A stretch of DNA of 64,000 bases from positions 62,001 to 126,000 of the forward strand of contig NZ_BDAW01000013.1 of NCBI RefSeq assembly GCF_001625085.1. Reading direction: 5' to 3'. The translations under genes were made by a program, and so were the position numbers. Positions 35,642-44,296 of this stretch are shown here, one piece after another. The notes under the pieces are model-generated. The model ran no database searches. It saw only the letters and a program-made list of their open reading frames with translations, and was not told the origin of the DNA. The stretch is from Nocardia acidivorans NBRC 108247 (lineage in GTDB: Bacteria; Actinomycetota; Actinomycetes; Mycobacteriales; Mycobacteriaceae). The stretch's first letter is position 1. Each line of letters opens with the position of its first letter.

Positions 35642-37381
35642 GTGTCCGAACAGTTGGCCTTCGATGAGCTCGAAACACCGCTCTATGACACAACGTTCGT
35701 GGTCGTGGACCTGGAGACGACCGGAACGAGCCCGCAGGGCGACGCCATCACCGAGATCGGGGCGGTGAAGGTGCGCGGGGGTGAGGTGCTCGGCGAGTTC
35801 GCCACCCTCGTGAATCCCGGACTGGCGATTCCGCCGCAGATCGTGCAGATCACCGGGATCACCACCGCCATGTTGATCGACGCGCCGCGCATCGAATCGG
35901 TGCTGCCCGGGTTTCTGGAGTTCGCGCACGGGGCGGTGCTGGTCGCGCACAACGCGCGATTCGACACCGGGTTCCTGCGGGCGGCCGCCGCCCAATGCGA
36001 GATTCCGTGGCCCGCTTTTCCGGTGGTGTGCACGGTGCAGTTGGCCCGCCGGGTCCTCAACCGGGATGAAGCGCCCTCGGTGAAGCTGTCGTTCCTGGCG
36101 GAGTTGCTCGGCTCGCAGACGCGTCCGACACACCGCGCGCTCGACGACGCGCGCGCGACCGTCGACGTACTGCACGCGCTGATGGCCCGGGTCGGGAATC
36201 AGGGCGTGCACAGCCTCACCGAACTGCTCGACTATCTGCCGGAGGTGACGCGCCGCCAGCGCGCGAAACGGACTCTCGCGGCGGACCTTCCGGCCACACC
36301 GGGGGTCTATCTCTTCCGGGGTCCCTCCGAGGAAGTCCTCTATATAGGAACCGCGGTGAATCTTCGCCGCCGCGTCCGCAACTACTTCACCGGTTCGGAC
36401 ACCCGTCCGCGCATGCGCGAGATGGTGCAGTTGGCGACCCGGGTCGATCATGTCGAGTGCGCGCACGCGTTGGAGGCGGGCGTGCGCGAACTGCGGCTGC
36501 TGCTCGCGCACACCCCGCCGTACAACCGCCGCTCCAAATTTCCGCAGCGGGCGTGGTGGCTGACGCTCACCGAGGAGCCGTTCCCCCGCTTCGCGATCTC
36601 GCGCACCCCGACCCGAGACACGCTCGGCCCCTTCACCTCCCGCACCGATGCCCTCGAGGTGGCCACCACCCTCGCGGAGAACTGCGGCTTGCGCACCTGC
36701 ACCACGCGTATCCCGCGCGGCGGCGCGCATGATTGCCCGCCCGCGGTGGTGGGCGGTTGCCCCGCGAGCGCCGAAAACAGACCCCTATATATAGAGGAGT
36801 ACGCGCGCGCTCCCGAGGCGATCCGCGCGCTCTTCTCCGGCGACAGCGACGCCATCCTGCACACGATTCAGCGCAAGATCGAATCCCTCTCGGCCACAGA
36901 ACATTTCGAGGCAGCAGCCCGACTGCGGGATCGCACCTGTACTGTGCTGCGTGCGCTGCGCCGCACCCAGCGGCTGTCCGCCCTGACCCGCATCCCCGAA
37001 CTGATAGCCGCGCACCCCGATGGAGCCGGTGGCTGGCAGTTCGCGGTCATCCGCCACGGCCGCCTGGCCTGCGCGGGCAACGCTCCCCGCGGCATCTCCC
37101 CCATGCGCACCGTCGACCGCTTGGTCGCCGCCGCCGAGACCGTCATCCCGGCCCGCCTCGACACCGCCGAGCCCGCCTACCCCCCGCTGCACGGTGCGCT
37201 GCCGGAGGAGGTCGGCCTCCTGGTCCGCTGGCTCGAACAGCCCGGTACCCGAATCGTGCGCACCAGCGACGGTTACGCCGAACCCCGACTCGGCGCGGGG
37301 CCGTGGCTGGCCTGGCTGGAACGCGCTCAGATCGCGCATGCGGCGGAGGCGGCGCGGAACAGCCCCGATTACGGCAAATAA
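35642..37381 (+). CDS. DEDDh exonuclease / GIY-YIG (UvrC-like) nuclease fusion
   Basis: 579 aa, Rv2191-like. N-terminal DnaQ/epsilon-type 3'-5' exonuclease: [11 protein letters not shown] (first acidic motif), [10 protein letters not shown], and [14 protein letters not shown] (H and last Asp), residues ~15-175. Then a GIY-YIG domain beginning [31 protein letters not shown] (about residues 218-248), and a helical region with [23 protein letters not shown] resembling the UvrB-binding UVR motif. The second UvrC endonuclease domain is absent, so it resembles Cho plus proofreading exonuclease. GTG 35642 is chosen. A role in DNA repair is inferred. Confidence 0.9.
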   Translation: MSEQLAFDELETPLYDTTFVVVDLETTGTSPQGDAITEIGAVKVRGGEVLGEFATLVNPGLAIPPQIVQITGITTAMLIDAPRIESVLPGFLEFAHGAVLVAHNARFDTGFLRAAAAQCEIPWPAFPVVCTVQLARRVLNRDEAPSVKLSFLAELLGSQTRPTHRALDDARATVDVLHALMARVGNQGVHSLTELLDYLPEVTRRQRAKRTLAADLPATPGVYLFRGPSEEVLYIGTAVNLRRRVRNYFTGSDTRPRMREMVQLATRVDHVECAHALEAGVRELRLLLAHTPPYNRRSKFPQRAWWLTLTEEPFPRFAISRTPTRDTLGPFTSRTDALEVATTLAENCGLRTCTTRIPRGGAHDCPPAVVGGCPASAENRPLYIEEYARAPEAIRALFSGDSDAILHTIQRKIESLSATEHFEAAARLRDRTCTVLRALRRTQRLSALTRIPELIAAHPDGAGGWQFAVIRHGRLACAGNAPRGISPMRTVDRLVAAAETVIPARLDTAEPAYPPLHGALPEEVGLLVRWLEQPGTRIVRTSDGYAEPRLGAGPWLAWLERAQIAHAAEAARNSPDYGK

Positions 37382-37492
37382 CCGAGTTCAGGCGTGACGG
37401 GTTTGGTCTCGTAGGTCCGCAGCACCGGTGAGGTGGTGACCGGGCCGAATCGGGCGACGGCATCGACGATCTGCTCGGGTCGTTCGGAGTCC

Positions 37493-37810
37493 TCAGCTCG
37501 CCGCCGCCAGCACTCGCCAGACCTTCCTGGAACGGATGCGCACCTGCGGCGCCGCGTATTCGATTCGCCGACGCGCTTCGTGCGCACTGATCCGCAGTAG
37601 ATCGGTCAATAGCTCGACCGTATCCCGATACCCGATGTCCGCGGCGAGCCCGCGACGCTCGGCCTCGGCGACGGCCGCGCGCATGGCGGCATCCAGTCGC
37701 CTCCGGCGGCGTTCGGTCTCGACAAGGGTGCGCAGCAAGTCCACATCGGCCAAATCCGGCCATCCCGCCGCTGGAGCATCCGGCGCCAGCGCGATCGAAT
37801 GTATGGTCAC
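37493..37810 (-). pseudogene. N-terminal remnant of a DUF222 / 13E12-type HNH protein
   Basis: From GTG 37810 the frame encodes a DUF222-like N-terminus: ETERRRRRLDAAMRAAVAEAERRG and GYRDTVELLTDLLRISAHEARRRIEYAAPQVR, which aligns in layout with the intact DUF222 gene at 61719-63179. It then ends at a TGA at 37493. The rest of DUF222 and the HNH domain are missing; downstream DNA to the nuclease stop shows no HNH motif. A perfect LexA box lies just upstream, as known for 13E12-type genes in M. tuberculosis. Probably a decayed copy; the short product could still be made. Confidence 0.7.
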
Positions 37811-37831
37811 GCGAGGCAGCCTACCCCACCA

Positions 37832-37847
37832 TCGAACATATGTTCGA
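37832..37847. promoter_or_regulatory. LexA (SOS) box
   Basis: TCGAACATATGTTCGA is a perfect palindrome matching the actinobacterial LexA consensus TCGAAC-N4-GTTCGA. It lies 22 bases upstream of the DUF222 remnant GTG (minus strand) and about 100 bases upstream of the tenA ATG (plus strand), so LexA could act on either. Confidence 0.85.
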
Positions 37848-37947
37848 CTATTCGCGAGACCGGACATCCGTGCCCGAATCGGTCGTCGCGGGATACGCCA
37901 TTATCGTGGGTTCCCACGCGATCGGGAGAGTAAGAGGGACGTCTCGT

Positions 37948-38559
37948 ATGAGTCTTGCAGCGCATCTGGAGCGGCTCGGCCGCCCGCTGGTCGAGCAGCA
38001 ATTGGCGCATCCCACCGTCGTAGGGATCGCCGAGGGCGATCTCGCCGAGCCGGTGTTCCGCTCCTGGCTCGAACAGGACTACCTGTTCCTGCTCGACTAC
38101 GTCCGCGTCTTCTCCCGCCTCGCTTGGCAAGCACCCGCAACCCATCTCGGCGACCTCGTCGATCTCGCCCACGCCACCTTCCACGAGGAACTCACCCTGC
38201 ACCGCAGCTTGGCCGCCGAGTTCGGCGCCGACCTCGAGGGCGCGGTGAAGGGCGACCCGTGCACGAAATACACTGCGTTCCTGCTGGATTCGGCCGCGAA
38301 CTACGCCGACGGCCTAGCCGCCCTCTACCCCTGCATGTGGGGCTACTCGACACTCGGCGCGCGCCTCGCCCTGCACCCTCCCGGCGACCCACGCTACCGA
38401 CGCTGGATCGACACCTACGCCGACCCCGGCTTCGCGGCACTCACCGCCCGCTGCGCCCAAATGCTCGACGAAACGGGCGGCGACAACGCCGAGGACCTGT
38501 TCCTCACCGGCATGCGCCACGAACTAGCGTTCTGGGATGTACCGGTCAGCGCCGGGTGA
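37948..38559 (+). CDS. tenA: TenA/thiaminase-2 family protein
   Basis: Helical protein of 203 aa in the TenA family, which hydrolyses aminopyrimidine degradation products of thiamine in the salvage pathway. Family features: SWLEQDYLFLLDYVRVFSRL near the N-terminus, the catalytic Cys in LYPCMWGYSTLG (about residue 131), and the C-terminal ELAFWDV with the Glu. ATG 37948 is preceded by GAGGGAC; the upstream open frame to 37840 contains the LexA box region and is unlikely to be translated. No thiamine biosynthesis genes or TPP riboswitch are nearby. Confidence 0.88.
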   Translation: MSLAAHLERLGRPLVEQQLAHPTVVGIAEGDLAEPVFRSWLEQDYLFLLDYVRVFSRLAWQAPATHLGDLVDLAHATFHEELTLHRSLAAEFGADLEGAVKGDPCTKYTAFLLDSAANYADGLAALYPCMWGYSTLGARLALHPPGDPRYRRWIDTYADPGFAALTARCAQMLDETGGDNAEDLFLTGMRHELAFWDVPVSAG

Positions 38560-38732
38560 ATCGGTAGGTGATATCGGTGAGCGGGCCCGACCCGCGACCG
38601 AACCGTCCCGCGCGGGATTGAGCAGAGCCATGTACCGATAGAGGTCGGTCGCCGCCCCGGCGTTCTCGGTCCACCTCTAGTCCATCAGCGGCAGCACATA
38701 GTTGGTGACGTCTTTGTCGACGGCTTCATCGG
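38560..38732. other. Decayed DNA downstream of tenA
   Basis: No intact gene. On the minus strand there is an open end reading DEAVDKDVTNYVLPLMD before a stop at 38677, which looks like the C-terminus of a lost gene. With the following small frame it suggests an old deletion or rearrangement. Confidence 0.3.
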
Positions 38733-39059
38733 ATGCGGCCGGGCGGATCCGGATGGCTCGGCATCCCCGTGGTCGAAGCGCATGCGAAAGCCATTGCGCT
38801 GCAAGAACGCCGCTCGGGAACCGGAGCGACGCAACGCGGTGGACTTCCGCCCGCATTCGCATCATTGGTCATGGCGGGCGGGCGCGCCGCCGAGTACGAG
38901 GCAGCCGCGATCGAAGTGGGCGGCGCGAAGATCATGTTCGCGATGACATCGGCGGGCGACGGATTCTTCCCCGCCCATCTCGAACTCGATGACACCGAAG
39001 TTCCCGTCGAATTGCGGATCACGATCCACGACAACACCGATGGCGGCCGCGGACCGTAG
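38733..39059 (+). CDS. Small hypothetical protein, possibly a DUF4241 fragment
   Basis: 108-codon frame. Its second half, EAAAIEVGGAKIMFAMTSAGDG followed by FFPAHLELDDTEVPVELRI, resembles the C-terminus of DUF4241 proteins (the GDGxFP turn); the first ~45 residues do not look like a normal N-terminus and no ribosome site is visible. Most likely a truncated gene remnant. Low confidence that it is expressed. Confidence 0.35.
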   Translation: MRPGGSGWLGIPVVEAHAKAIALQERRSGTGATQRGGLPPAFASLVMAGGRAAEYEAAAIEVGGAKIMFAMTSAGDGFFPAHLELDDTEVPVELRITIHDNTDGGRGP

Positions 39060-39112
39060 GGCGGGCGCGGCGGAAATCGCGCAGCGACAATGACATTCGG
39101 CGTATTGCGAAG

Positions 39113-39529
39113 CTAGCCGGTGGCGCTCGAGGCATCGCGCTCGTCGTGGATGGTGTTGGCGTGGTCGATCTCGGCCATATGATCCTCGGCCCAGGTGCGC
39201 AATCCCGCCAACGCGAGCTCCAGGGACGAGCCGAGTTCGGTGAGCCGGTAGTGCACGCGCGGTGGCACGGTCGGCTCCACTCGGCGGACGACCAGACCGT
39301 CGCGGACCAGGCTGTGCAGGGTCACCGACAGCATCTTCTGGGATACGCCGGGTATTCGGCGTCGCAGTTCGGCGAATCGCAACTCACCCGGAGCGGCTTG
39401 CGCGAGGACTTTGACCGCCATCGACGTCCACTTCGTGCCGATGCGGTCCAGCAATTGCCTTGTGGGGCACTGGGAATCGAACAGATCGCCGCGGACCGGG
39501 GTCTTCGCGTGTGCCGATCGAGTGGTCAC
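39113..39529 (-). CDS. HxlR family transcriptional regulator
   Basis: Winged-helix regulator of 138 aa. Conserved CPTRQLLDRIGTKWTSMAVKVL (with the redox-type Cys near residue 21), RFAELRRRIPGVSQKMLSVTLHSLVRDGLVVR and a YRLTELG wing. HxlR proteins often respond to reactive carbonyls or oxidants through this Cys. It is divergent from an alpha/beta hydrolase, its likely target, with repeats between. GTG 39529 is chosen (GAGG upstream); TTG 39574 is also in frame. Confidence 0.9.
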   Translation of the reverse strand: MTTRSAHAKTPVRGDLFDSQCPTRQLLDRIGTKWTSMAVKVLAQAAPGELRFAELRRRIPGVSQKMLSVTLHSLVRDGLVVRRVEPTVPPRVHYRLTELGSSLELALAGLRTWAEDHMAEIDHANTIHDERDASSATG

Positions 39530-39579
39530 CCGGACCTCACCACCTGTCGTCGAAGTGCCTTCTTGGCAGTTCAACTGCC

Positions 39580-39614
39580 GTTACCTACCGTTGCTTGGTA
39601 ACCAATGGTAACCA
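39580..39614. promoter_or_regulatory. Probable HxlR operator
   Basis: TGGTAACCA occurs twice, at 39596-39604 and 39606-39614, ten bases apart, plus GTTACC at 39580-39585 forming an inverted repeat with GGTAAC. Located between the divergent hxlR-like and hydrolase genes, just before the AGGAGG of the hydrolase. Confidence 0.5.
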
Positions 39615-39626
39615 CTAGGAGGCTTC

Positions 39627-40481
39627 GTGGCCCACCCGCCAGCACTCCCCATCGAGCTGCGCCGGATTCCGACCAACGGCATCGCCGCCAACGTCGCCAT
39701 CGCCGGAGCCGGTCCCGCAATCGTTCTGCTGCACGGCTTTCCGCACACCTGGCGGGTGTGGAGCGAGATCATCGGCCCGCTCGCCGAGCACCACCGGGTC
39801 ATCGCCCCGGACCTGCGCGGGTTCGGCGCCAGCACCCGTGCACCGGACGGCTACGACGCGGGCACGCTGGCCGCCGATATCGCCGGAATCCTCGATGCGC
39901 TGGGCGAATCCACCGCGAACGTGGTCGCGATCGATGCCGGTACCCCGGTCGCGGTCCTGCTCGCCCTGCGCCATCCCGAGCGGGTACGCCGACTGGTGGT
40001 CATGGAGGCGGTGCTGGGCGAACTCGCCGGTGCCGAGGACTTCCTCGCCGGGGGTCCGCCGTGGTGGTTCGGATTCCATGCCGTCCCCGGTCTCGCCGAA
40101 ACGGTCCTGCTCGGCCACGAGGCGCGCTATATCGAATGGTTCCTCACCACCGGCACCGGCCGCCGGGGTGTGCGCTCCGAGATCCGCGACGCGTTCGCCG
40201 CGGCCTACACCGGAGCGGACGCCCTACGCTGCGCCTTCTCCTACTACCGCGCGCTGCCGACCAGCGCTCGCCAACTCGACCTCGCCGTGGCGGGCAACCG
40301 GCTCACCACACCCACCCTGGCGATCGGCGCCCACCCCGTCGGCGACACGCTGGAGCGACAGCTGCGACCCTTCACCGATGACCTTGTAGGACAGCTCATT
40401 CCGGATTGCGGTCACATCATCCCGCTGGACCGGCCGCGCGAACTGCTCGACCTCATGATGCCGTTCCTCGCCACGGGGTGA
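39627..40481 (+). CDS. Alpha/beta hydrolase, epoxide-hydrolase-like
   Basis: 284 aa. Oxyanion-hole motif HGFPHTWRVW, then PDLRGFGAST, and a nucleophile elbow reading AIDAGTPVA, with Asp rather than Ser, as in epoxide hydrolases and haloalkane dehalogenases. The catalytic His is in DCGHIIPLDRP. The usual Gly-His-Asp-Trp-Gly is replaced by Ala-Ile-Asp-Ala-Gly, so activity is uncertain. AGGAGG lies seven bases before the GTG. Regulated probably by the divergent HxlR protein. Confidence 0.87.
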   Translation: MAHPPALPIELRRIPTNGIAANVAIAGAGPAIVLLHGFPHTWRVWSEIIGPLAEHHRVIAPDLRGFGASTRAPDGYDAGTLAADIAGILDALGESTANVVAIDAGTPVAVLLALRHPERVRRLVVMEAVLGELAGAEDFLAGGPPWWFGFHAVPGLAETVLLGHEARYIEWFLTTGTGRRGVRSEIRDAFAAAYTGADALRCAFSYYRALPTSARQLDLAVAGNRLTTPTLAIGAHPVGDTLERQLRPFTDDLVGQLIPDCGHIIPLDRPRELLDLMMPFLATG

Positions 40482-40793
40482 CGCCGCTCGGCCTGGATCA
40501 AAAGCCGTTCTTCGAAATAGTTGAGCTCCTGCGACTCCGACGGCTCTCGTAATGCTGGCGGGGAACTACTACTGAGCCCGATACCCTCCGGAATTCGCCA
40601 AGAACACCGGCTTGACCTGTTCGAATAGCTCCAATACGTGATTATCGGCGGGTTTCTCCGAACTCGAACCACCCGGAGGAACCACAGCACGCTCCAATCT
40701 GAGCGTGAACCGCGAAGAGCGATACAGCCGTAGCAGTCGGCATGAGAAGTGTCCGGGTAAACGAAACGGCGCGACTCCCTATTTCGCGACTCC
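40482..40793. other. Intergenic stretch with no gene
   Basis: About 310 bases between convergent hydrolase genes, visibly less GC-rich than the flanks. The minus strand has an open end (LELFEQVKPVFLANSGGYRA before stops) that may be a gene relic. A 15-base tandem duplication (CGCGACTCCCTATTT at 40770 and 40785) reaches into the 3' end of the next gene. Confidence 0.4.
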
Positions 40794-40799
40794 CTATTT
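40770..40799. repeat. 15-bp tandem duplication
   Basis: CGCGACTCCCTATTT is repeated head to tail at 40770-40784 and 40785-40799. The second copy contains the stop codon of the minus-strand hydrolase, so the duplication only affects its untranslated end. Confidence 0.85.
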
Positions 40800-41531
40800 C
40801 AGGTGCCGGGCGAAGAAACGGCTCGCCGCTTCCCCCGCGTGCCGCGGGACGCCGAGATGGCCACCCATATTGGCGTTGAGTGTCTTCTCTTTCGAACCGA
40901 AGGCGTCGAACAGATCCAGCGCCAGTTGCCGGTCATTGCCTTCGTCATCCCATTGGAGCAGGACGTGCAGCGGGATGGTGACCCGCCGCGCCTCCTCGAT
41001 AATGGAGCGCGGGACGAAACTTCCGGCGAACAGGACAGCGGCCGAGATACGCGGCTCGACCAGCGCCAGCCGAGTGCCGATGGAGATCACTCCGCCCGAA
41101 TATCCGACGGGACCGCCGATTTCGGGCAATGCGAGCAGAGCGTCCAGCGCGGCCTGCCATTCCGGGACCGCCTGATCGACCAGCGGAAGGATGAGCCGGT
41201 CGACGATATCGTCGGTGACCGGCTCACCGGCCTGTAGGGCGCGGCGCAGATCGGCGCGGGCTTGATCGGTGACGGCGGACCGCGGCCGCACACCGCCGCC
41301 GGGGAGTTCCAGGGCCGCCGCGGCGTAGCCCTGCGCGGCGGAGTGCCGGGCCCGGTCCAGCAGTCGCGGGTACATCTGCGGTAGTCCGACCGCGGAGTGG
41401 CCCATCAGGATCAGCGGGACCGGTGCGGTTATGGACGCGGGTGTCCAGAGAATGCCGGGGATATCGCCGAGGGTGAAGTCGCGCTCGAGGATGTGGTCGT
41501 CACCGAGGTGCTTTTCAGAGGTGAATTGCAT
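40794..41531 (-). CDS. Alpha/beta hydrolase (dienelactone-hydrolase/acyl-peptidase-like)
   Basis: 245 aa. Core motifs: PVPLILMGHSAVG, the nucleophile elbow VGYSGGVIS (G-x-S-x-G), an acid in LLQWDDEGNDRQLALDLFDAFG and the His in NMGGHLGVPRH. The substrate is unknown; the layout fits a small serine hydrolase related to dienelactone hydrolase. The ATG follows GAAAGG. It is isolated from its neighbours by non-coding DNA on both sides. Confidence 0.85.
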   Translation of the reverse strand: MQFTSEKHLGDDHILERDFTLGDIPGILWTPASITAPVPLILMGHSAVGLPQMYPRLLDRARHSAAQGYAAAALELPGGGVRPRSAVTDQARADLRRALQAGEPVTDDIVDRLILPLVDQAVPEWQAALDALLALPEIGGPVGYSGGVISIGTRLALVEPRISAAVLFAGSFVPRSIIEEARRVTIPLHVLLQWDDEGNDRQLALDLFDAFGSKEKTLNANMGGHLGVPRHAGEAASRFFARHLK

Positions 41532-41715
41532 GGTCGTGCCTTTCGGGAGTGCATTCGAACGGCGCTCCCGGACGACCTATCGCCCGACCGTGACCCCTGA
41601 GGGGAGCACCCATGTCGTTACTGCGTTCACGGATACCACCTCCTCGGTCTGTCGCACGGCTTCGGGCAGGTTAACAGTGGCCGATGCGGTCGGCCAAATG
41701 GTTTTCCGGCGGCTG

Positions 41716-42519
41716 TCAGGATTCGCGAGCGGCGATCGCGGCCTGGATTCGCCGGAGCGTGCGAAGGGCTTTCTTCGCGGCGACGCTCACTACGCCGTCG
41801 AAGACCGTGGAGCCGCGATCATGTGCCATGAGATGTTCCAAGGTGGGAACGGCTTCGTCATCGCCGGTGGACCCGAGGGCCACGGCCGCCCAGTAGCGCC
41901 GGTCCGGGTCGTCATCTTGGGCGGCTTCGCACAGGGCCGGAATGATGTCCGGGGTGAATTTGGCCAAGGCGCTGGATATATAGCCGATGCGGTAGTAGCG
42001 CCGGTGCTGGAATTCGTCCCAGAGGGCGGCCAGGGCTGCCTCGCCCCGGATATTGCCGAGGGCCTCGGCGGCGCGCTCGCGCAGTCCCGCGATGGGATCC
42101 CGCAGTACGGGCGTGAGCGCCGGAACCACCGACTCGTCACCGAGGACGCCCAAGGCGATGACGGCCTGTTCGCGCGCCATCTCCTGAGGGTGATCCAACA
42201 TGGCGACCAGTGCGGGCACCGCGTCACGGAAACCCAGTGCCGCACAACCCATTGCGGCCCACGCCTGGCAGTTGTACCGGGTGTCCCCCAGCGACGCCAG
42301 CAATGGTGCTCGCAGACTGTCGTCCCCGAAGATCGCGGCGCGATTCAGGGCCAGGCTGTACAGCGTCCGGTGATAGTCGGGATAGTCACGGACCACCGCG
42401 CGCAGAGCTTCCTGTGCGGACGCGTCGCCGCCGGCGGCCCGGTCGAGCAGCAGCCGCAGATTCTCCTTACGGGTATCGAGATCACCGTCGAGGAGGCGTC
42501 GCGCATCAATTGTCTTCAC
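41716..42519 (-). CDS. HEAT-repeat protein
   Basis: 267 aa, built of repeated helix pairs: CQAWAAMGCAALGFRDAVPALVAML, AREQAVIALGVLGDESVVPALTPVL, LRERAAEALGNIRG, DRRYWAAVALGSTGDDEAVPTLEHLM. This is the HEAT/PBS-lyase repeat pattern. Such scaffolds bind partners; some relatives act in bilin or DNA-lesion chemistry, but no catalytic site is evident here. 184 bases upstream of the hydrolase on the same strand; function unknown. Confidence 0.83.
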   Translation of the reverse strand: MKTIDARRLLDGDLDTRKENLRLLLDRAAGGDASAQEALRAVVRDYPDYHRTLYSLALNRAAIFGDDSLRAPLLASLGDTRYNCQAWAAMGCAALGFRDAVPALVAMLDHPQEMAREQAVIALGVLGDESVVPALTPVLRDPIAGLRERAAEALGNIRGEAALAALWDEFQHRRYYRIGYISSALAKFTPDIIPALCEAAQDDDPDRRYWAAVALGSTGDDEAVPTLEHLMAHDRGSTVFDGVVSVAAKKALRTLRRIQAAIAARES

Positions 42520-42557
42520 CGCCCAACGGTACCTGGCGTTGAACTCGTCCCCCGCCG

Positions 42558-42863
42558 TCAGTTCGTATGCACGCTGTACCGTCCGATGACATCCTCCACC
42601 AGCCGCTTCGCGCCGCCGGGCGCACCGGATTCCGCACCGTCGAAGATCGCGTCGAGAATGTCGGCCCCATCGAGCGTCGCGGGATAACGGCGCGCGGCAC
42701 GAGCGCTCACGATCACCGCATGCAAGACGATCGCGTAAATCCGCGAGCGCGGCACGGTCAACCGCCAGCCCTGCCGTTCACGTTCCCGCAGTTTCGCTTC
42801 GACGGTATCGAGCACATCCGCGATCACCTGCCGCTCGATCTGGTCGCGATCATCGCAGGGCAT
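42558..42863 (-). CDS. Unknown small helical protein
   Basis: 101 aa, starting MPCDDRDQIERQVIADVLDTVEAKL and ending LVEDVIGRYSVHTN. Predicted all-helical with basic patches (RERERQGWRLTVPRSR). No family recognised. Its start overlaps the 3' end of the next upstream gene by 14 bases, so the two form a coupled pair. The pair is divergent from the XRE regulator, about 175 bases away, suggesting possible control by it. Confidence 0.6.
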   Translation of the reverse strand: MPCDDRDQIERQVIADVLDTVEAKLRERERQGWRLTVPRSRIYAIVLHAVIVSARAARRYPATLDGADILDAIFDGAESGAPGGAKRLVEDVIGRYSVHTN

Positions 42864-43230
42864 GACGACCGCCGAAACACACTGTGCCATAACCGAATAC
42901 CGCGATCCGCAACAGCGCGAACAAGCTCTTCCGGGCCGCCACCGCCCGCACCGCGCGCGGTTCGAGCACCATCCGCCCCGCCGAGACCAGCGCATCGCGT
43001 GCCCGCCACCGCACTTGGCAAGTGGCAACCCCACATTCGAGATGCAACCGCATCGCGGTGTGCGCCTGCGCGACGGTCAATTCCCCGGGATCGGCGCAAC
43101 ACGACCACACTCCGCGCACGGAATACCCGCCCCGGACTGATTCGGCCGGTGCCCGCTGCGCGGCGGCCCGCTTCTCGCGGTCGATCCGGTCGATGATCGC
43201 CTGCACCGACCATTGGCTGTCTCTGGACAT
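42850..43230 (-). CDS. Unknown protein with CC and Cys-containing core
   Basis: 126 aa. MSRDSQWSVQAIIDRIDREKRAAAQ is a helical N-terminus; then GVWSCCADPGELTVAQAHTAMRLHLECGVATCQVRWRARDAL, with four Cys that could bind a metal; a helical end follows. I recall similar unnamed proteins in Nocardia but cannot name a family. It is divergent from the XRE-DUF5753 gene and coupled to the following small gene. Confidence 0.6.
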   Translation of the reverse strand: MSRDSQWSVQAIIDRIDREKRAAAQRAPAESVRGGYSVRGVWSCCADPGELTVAQAHTAMRLHLECGVATCQVRWRARDALVSAGRMVLEPRAVRAVAARKSLFALLRIAVFGYGTVCFGGRHALR

Positions 43231-43298
43231 TGTGCTGACCTTTCTGATTGTGGCCGTGATGCCAGCACAGCACTCGCAACCAGCACATCTAATGAAAA

Positions 43299-43310
43299 CT
43301 GAAGCTTCAG
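43299..43310. promoter_or_regulatory. 12-bp perfect palindrome upstream of the XRE regulator
   Basis: CTGAAGCTTCAG lies between the divergent unknown gene pair and the XRE gene. Its core AGCTTCA recurs at 43361 and 43384, closer to the XRE start, so it is a candidate operator. Confidence 0.5.
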
Positions 43311-43360
43311 ATTGAAGTTCTTCAAAAAGCCATGAGCGGCCTCAGTTCTGCGGTACATAT

Positions 43361-43397
43361 AGCTTCAACTTCCGCGCACGGTCAGCTTCACTTCCGG
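43361..43397 (+). promoter_or_regulatory. Two near-identical AGCTTCA-CTTCCG repeats before the XRE start
   Basis: AGCTTCAACTTCCG at 43361-43374 and AGCTTCACTTCCGG at 43384-43397, with starts 23 bases apart and ending eight bases before the XRE ATG. Likely autoregulatory sites, sharing the core with the palindrome at 43299. Confidence 0.45.
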
Positions 43398-43405
43398 GAG
43401 ACCCT

Positions 43406-44296
43406 ATGAGTGACACCGGCAACCAACCCTCGACCCTGCCCCGACGCCAACTCGGCAGGTTTCTGCGCGAAGCCCGCGAAGCGCTCGGATTGACGCAGAA
43501 GATCGCGGCCGAAATGGTTGAGCTCAGCGAGCCTGGGCTACAACGCATCGAAGCCGGGCGTGTGAAGAAGGTTCGCGTCCGCGATGTTCAGGCCCTGTGC
43601 GAGATCTACGAGATCAATGCCGAAGACACCCAGCGGGCAGTCGAGCTGGCAGAACAAGCCAAGGTAACCAGCTGGTACCACGCGTTCGGCGGACTCTTCA
43701 ACGATACGTTCAACATGTATGTCGGCCTGGAAGCCTCAGCGCGGCAGCTGATTTCGTATCACGAGCATGTCCCTGGTCTACTGCAAACCTCCGATTACGC
43801 GCGAGCGCTCATCAGTGCCTTCTTCCGGAACGGCAGCCGCGAAGACATCGAACGACGCGTCGAACTAAGGATGAAGCGCCAGGCGATCGTGACCCGCAAG
43901 AGCCGACCCCTGAAACTTGATGTGCTCCTTCACGAATCGGCTCTGCATCGCGTGATCGGTGACCGGAAGATCATGGCGACCCAACTCGCGCATCTGGCAG
44001 AGATCAGCAAACTGACTAACGTCTCGCTTCGCATCCATCCCTACTCGGCGGGATGTACATGGGGATTGCTGCACGGCCCCTTCGTCATTCTCGACTTCGG
44101 CACCGATGCCAAAGGTGAACCGATCGAACCTCCCGTGGTCTACCACGAGATTCAGATGAGCAACGACGTCTACCTGGAGAAGCCCGCCGATCTCCGGCGC
44201 TACCATGAACTGGTTGCGGCCCTGCGTGCTACGGCCCTCGACGAGGACACCACACGAGACCTGCTCCGGCGGGCAACAAGGAGTTACGAACGGTGA
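43406..44296 (+). CDS. XRE-family regulator with DUF5753 domain
   Basis: 296 aa. N-terminal Xre helix-turn-helix: LGRFLREAREALGLTQKIAAEMVELSEPGLQRIEAG; C-terminal DUF5753 domain with YHEHVPGLLQTSDYARAL, LDVLLHESALHRVIGD and FVILDFG. This architecture is very common in Streptomyces and Nocardia and is nearly always followed by a DUF397 gene, as here; in studied Streptomyces cases the pair regulates development or antibiotic genes. ATG 43406 follows GGGAG. The stop overlaps the DUF397 GTG. Confidence 0.93.
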   Translation: MSDTGNQPSTLPRRQLGRFLREAREALGLTQKIAAEMVELSEPGLQRIEAGRVKKVRVRDVQALCEIYEINAEDTQRAVELAEQAKVTSWYHAFGGLFNDTFNMYVGLEASARQLISYHEHVPGLLQTSDYARALISAFFRNGSREDIERRVELRMKRQAIVTRKSRPLKLDVLLHESALHRVIGDRKIMATQLAHLAEISKLTNVSLRIHPYSAGCTWGLLHGPFVILDFGTDAKGEPIEPPVVYHEIQMSNDVYLEKPADLRRYHELVAALRATALDEDTTRDLLRRATRSYER

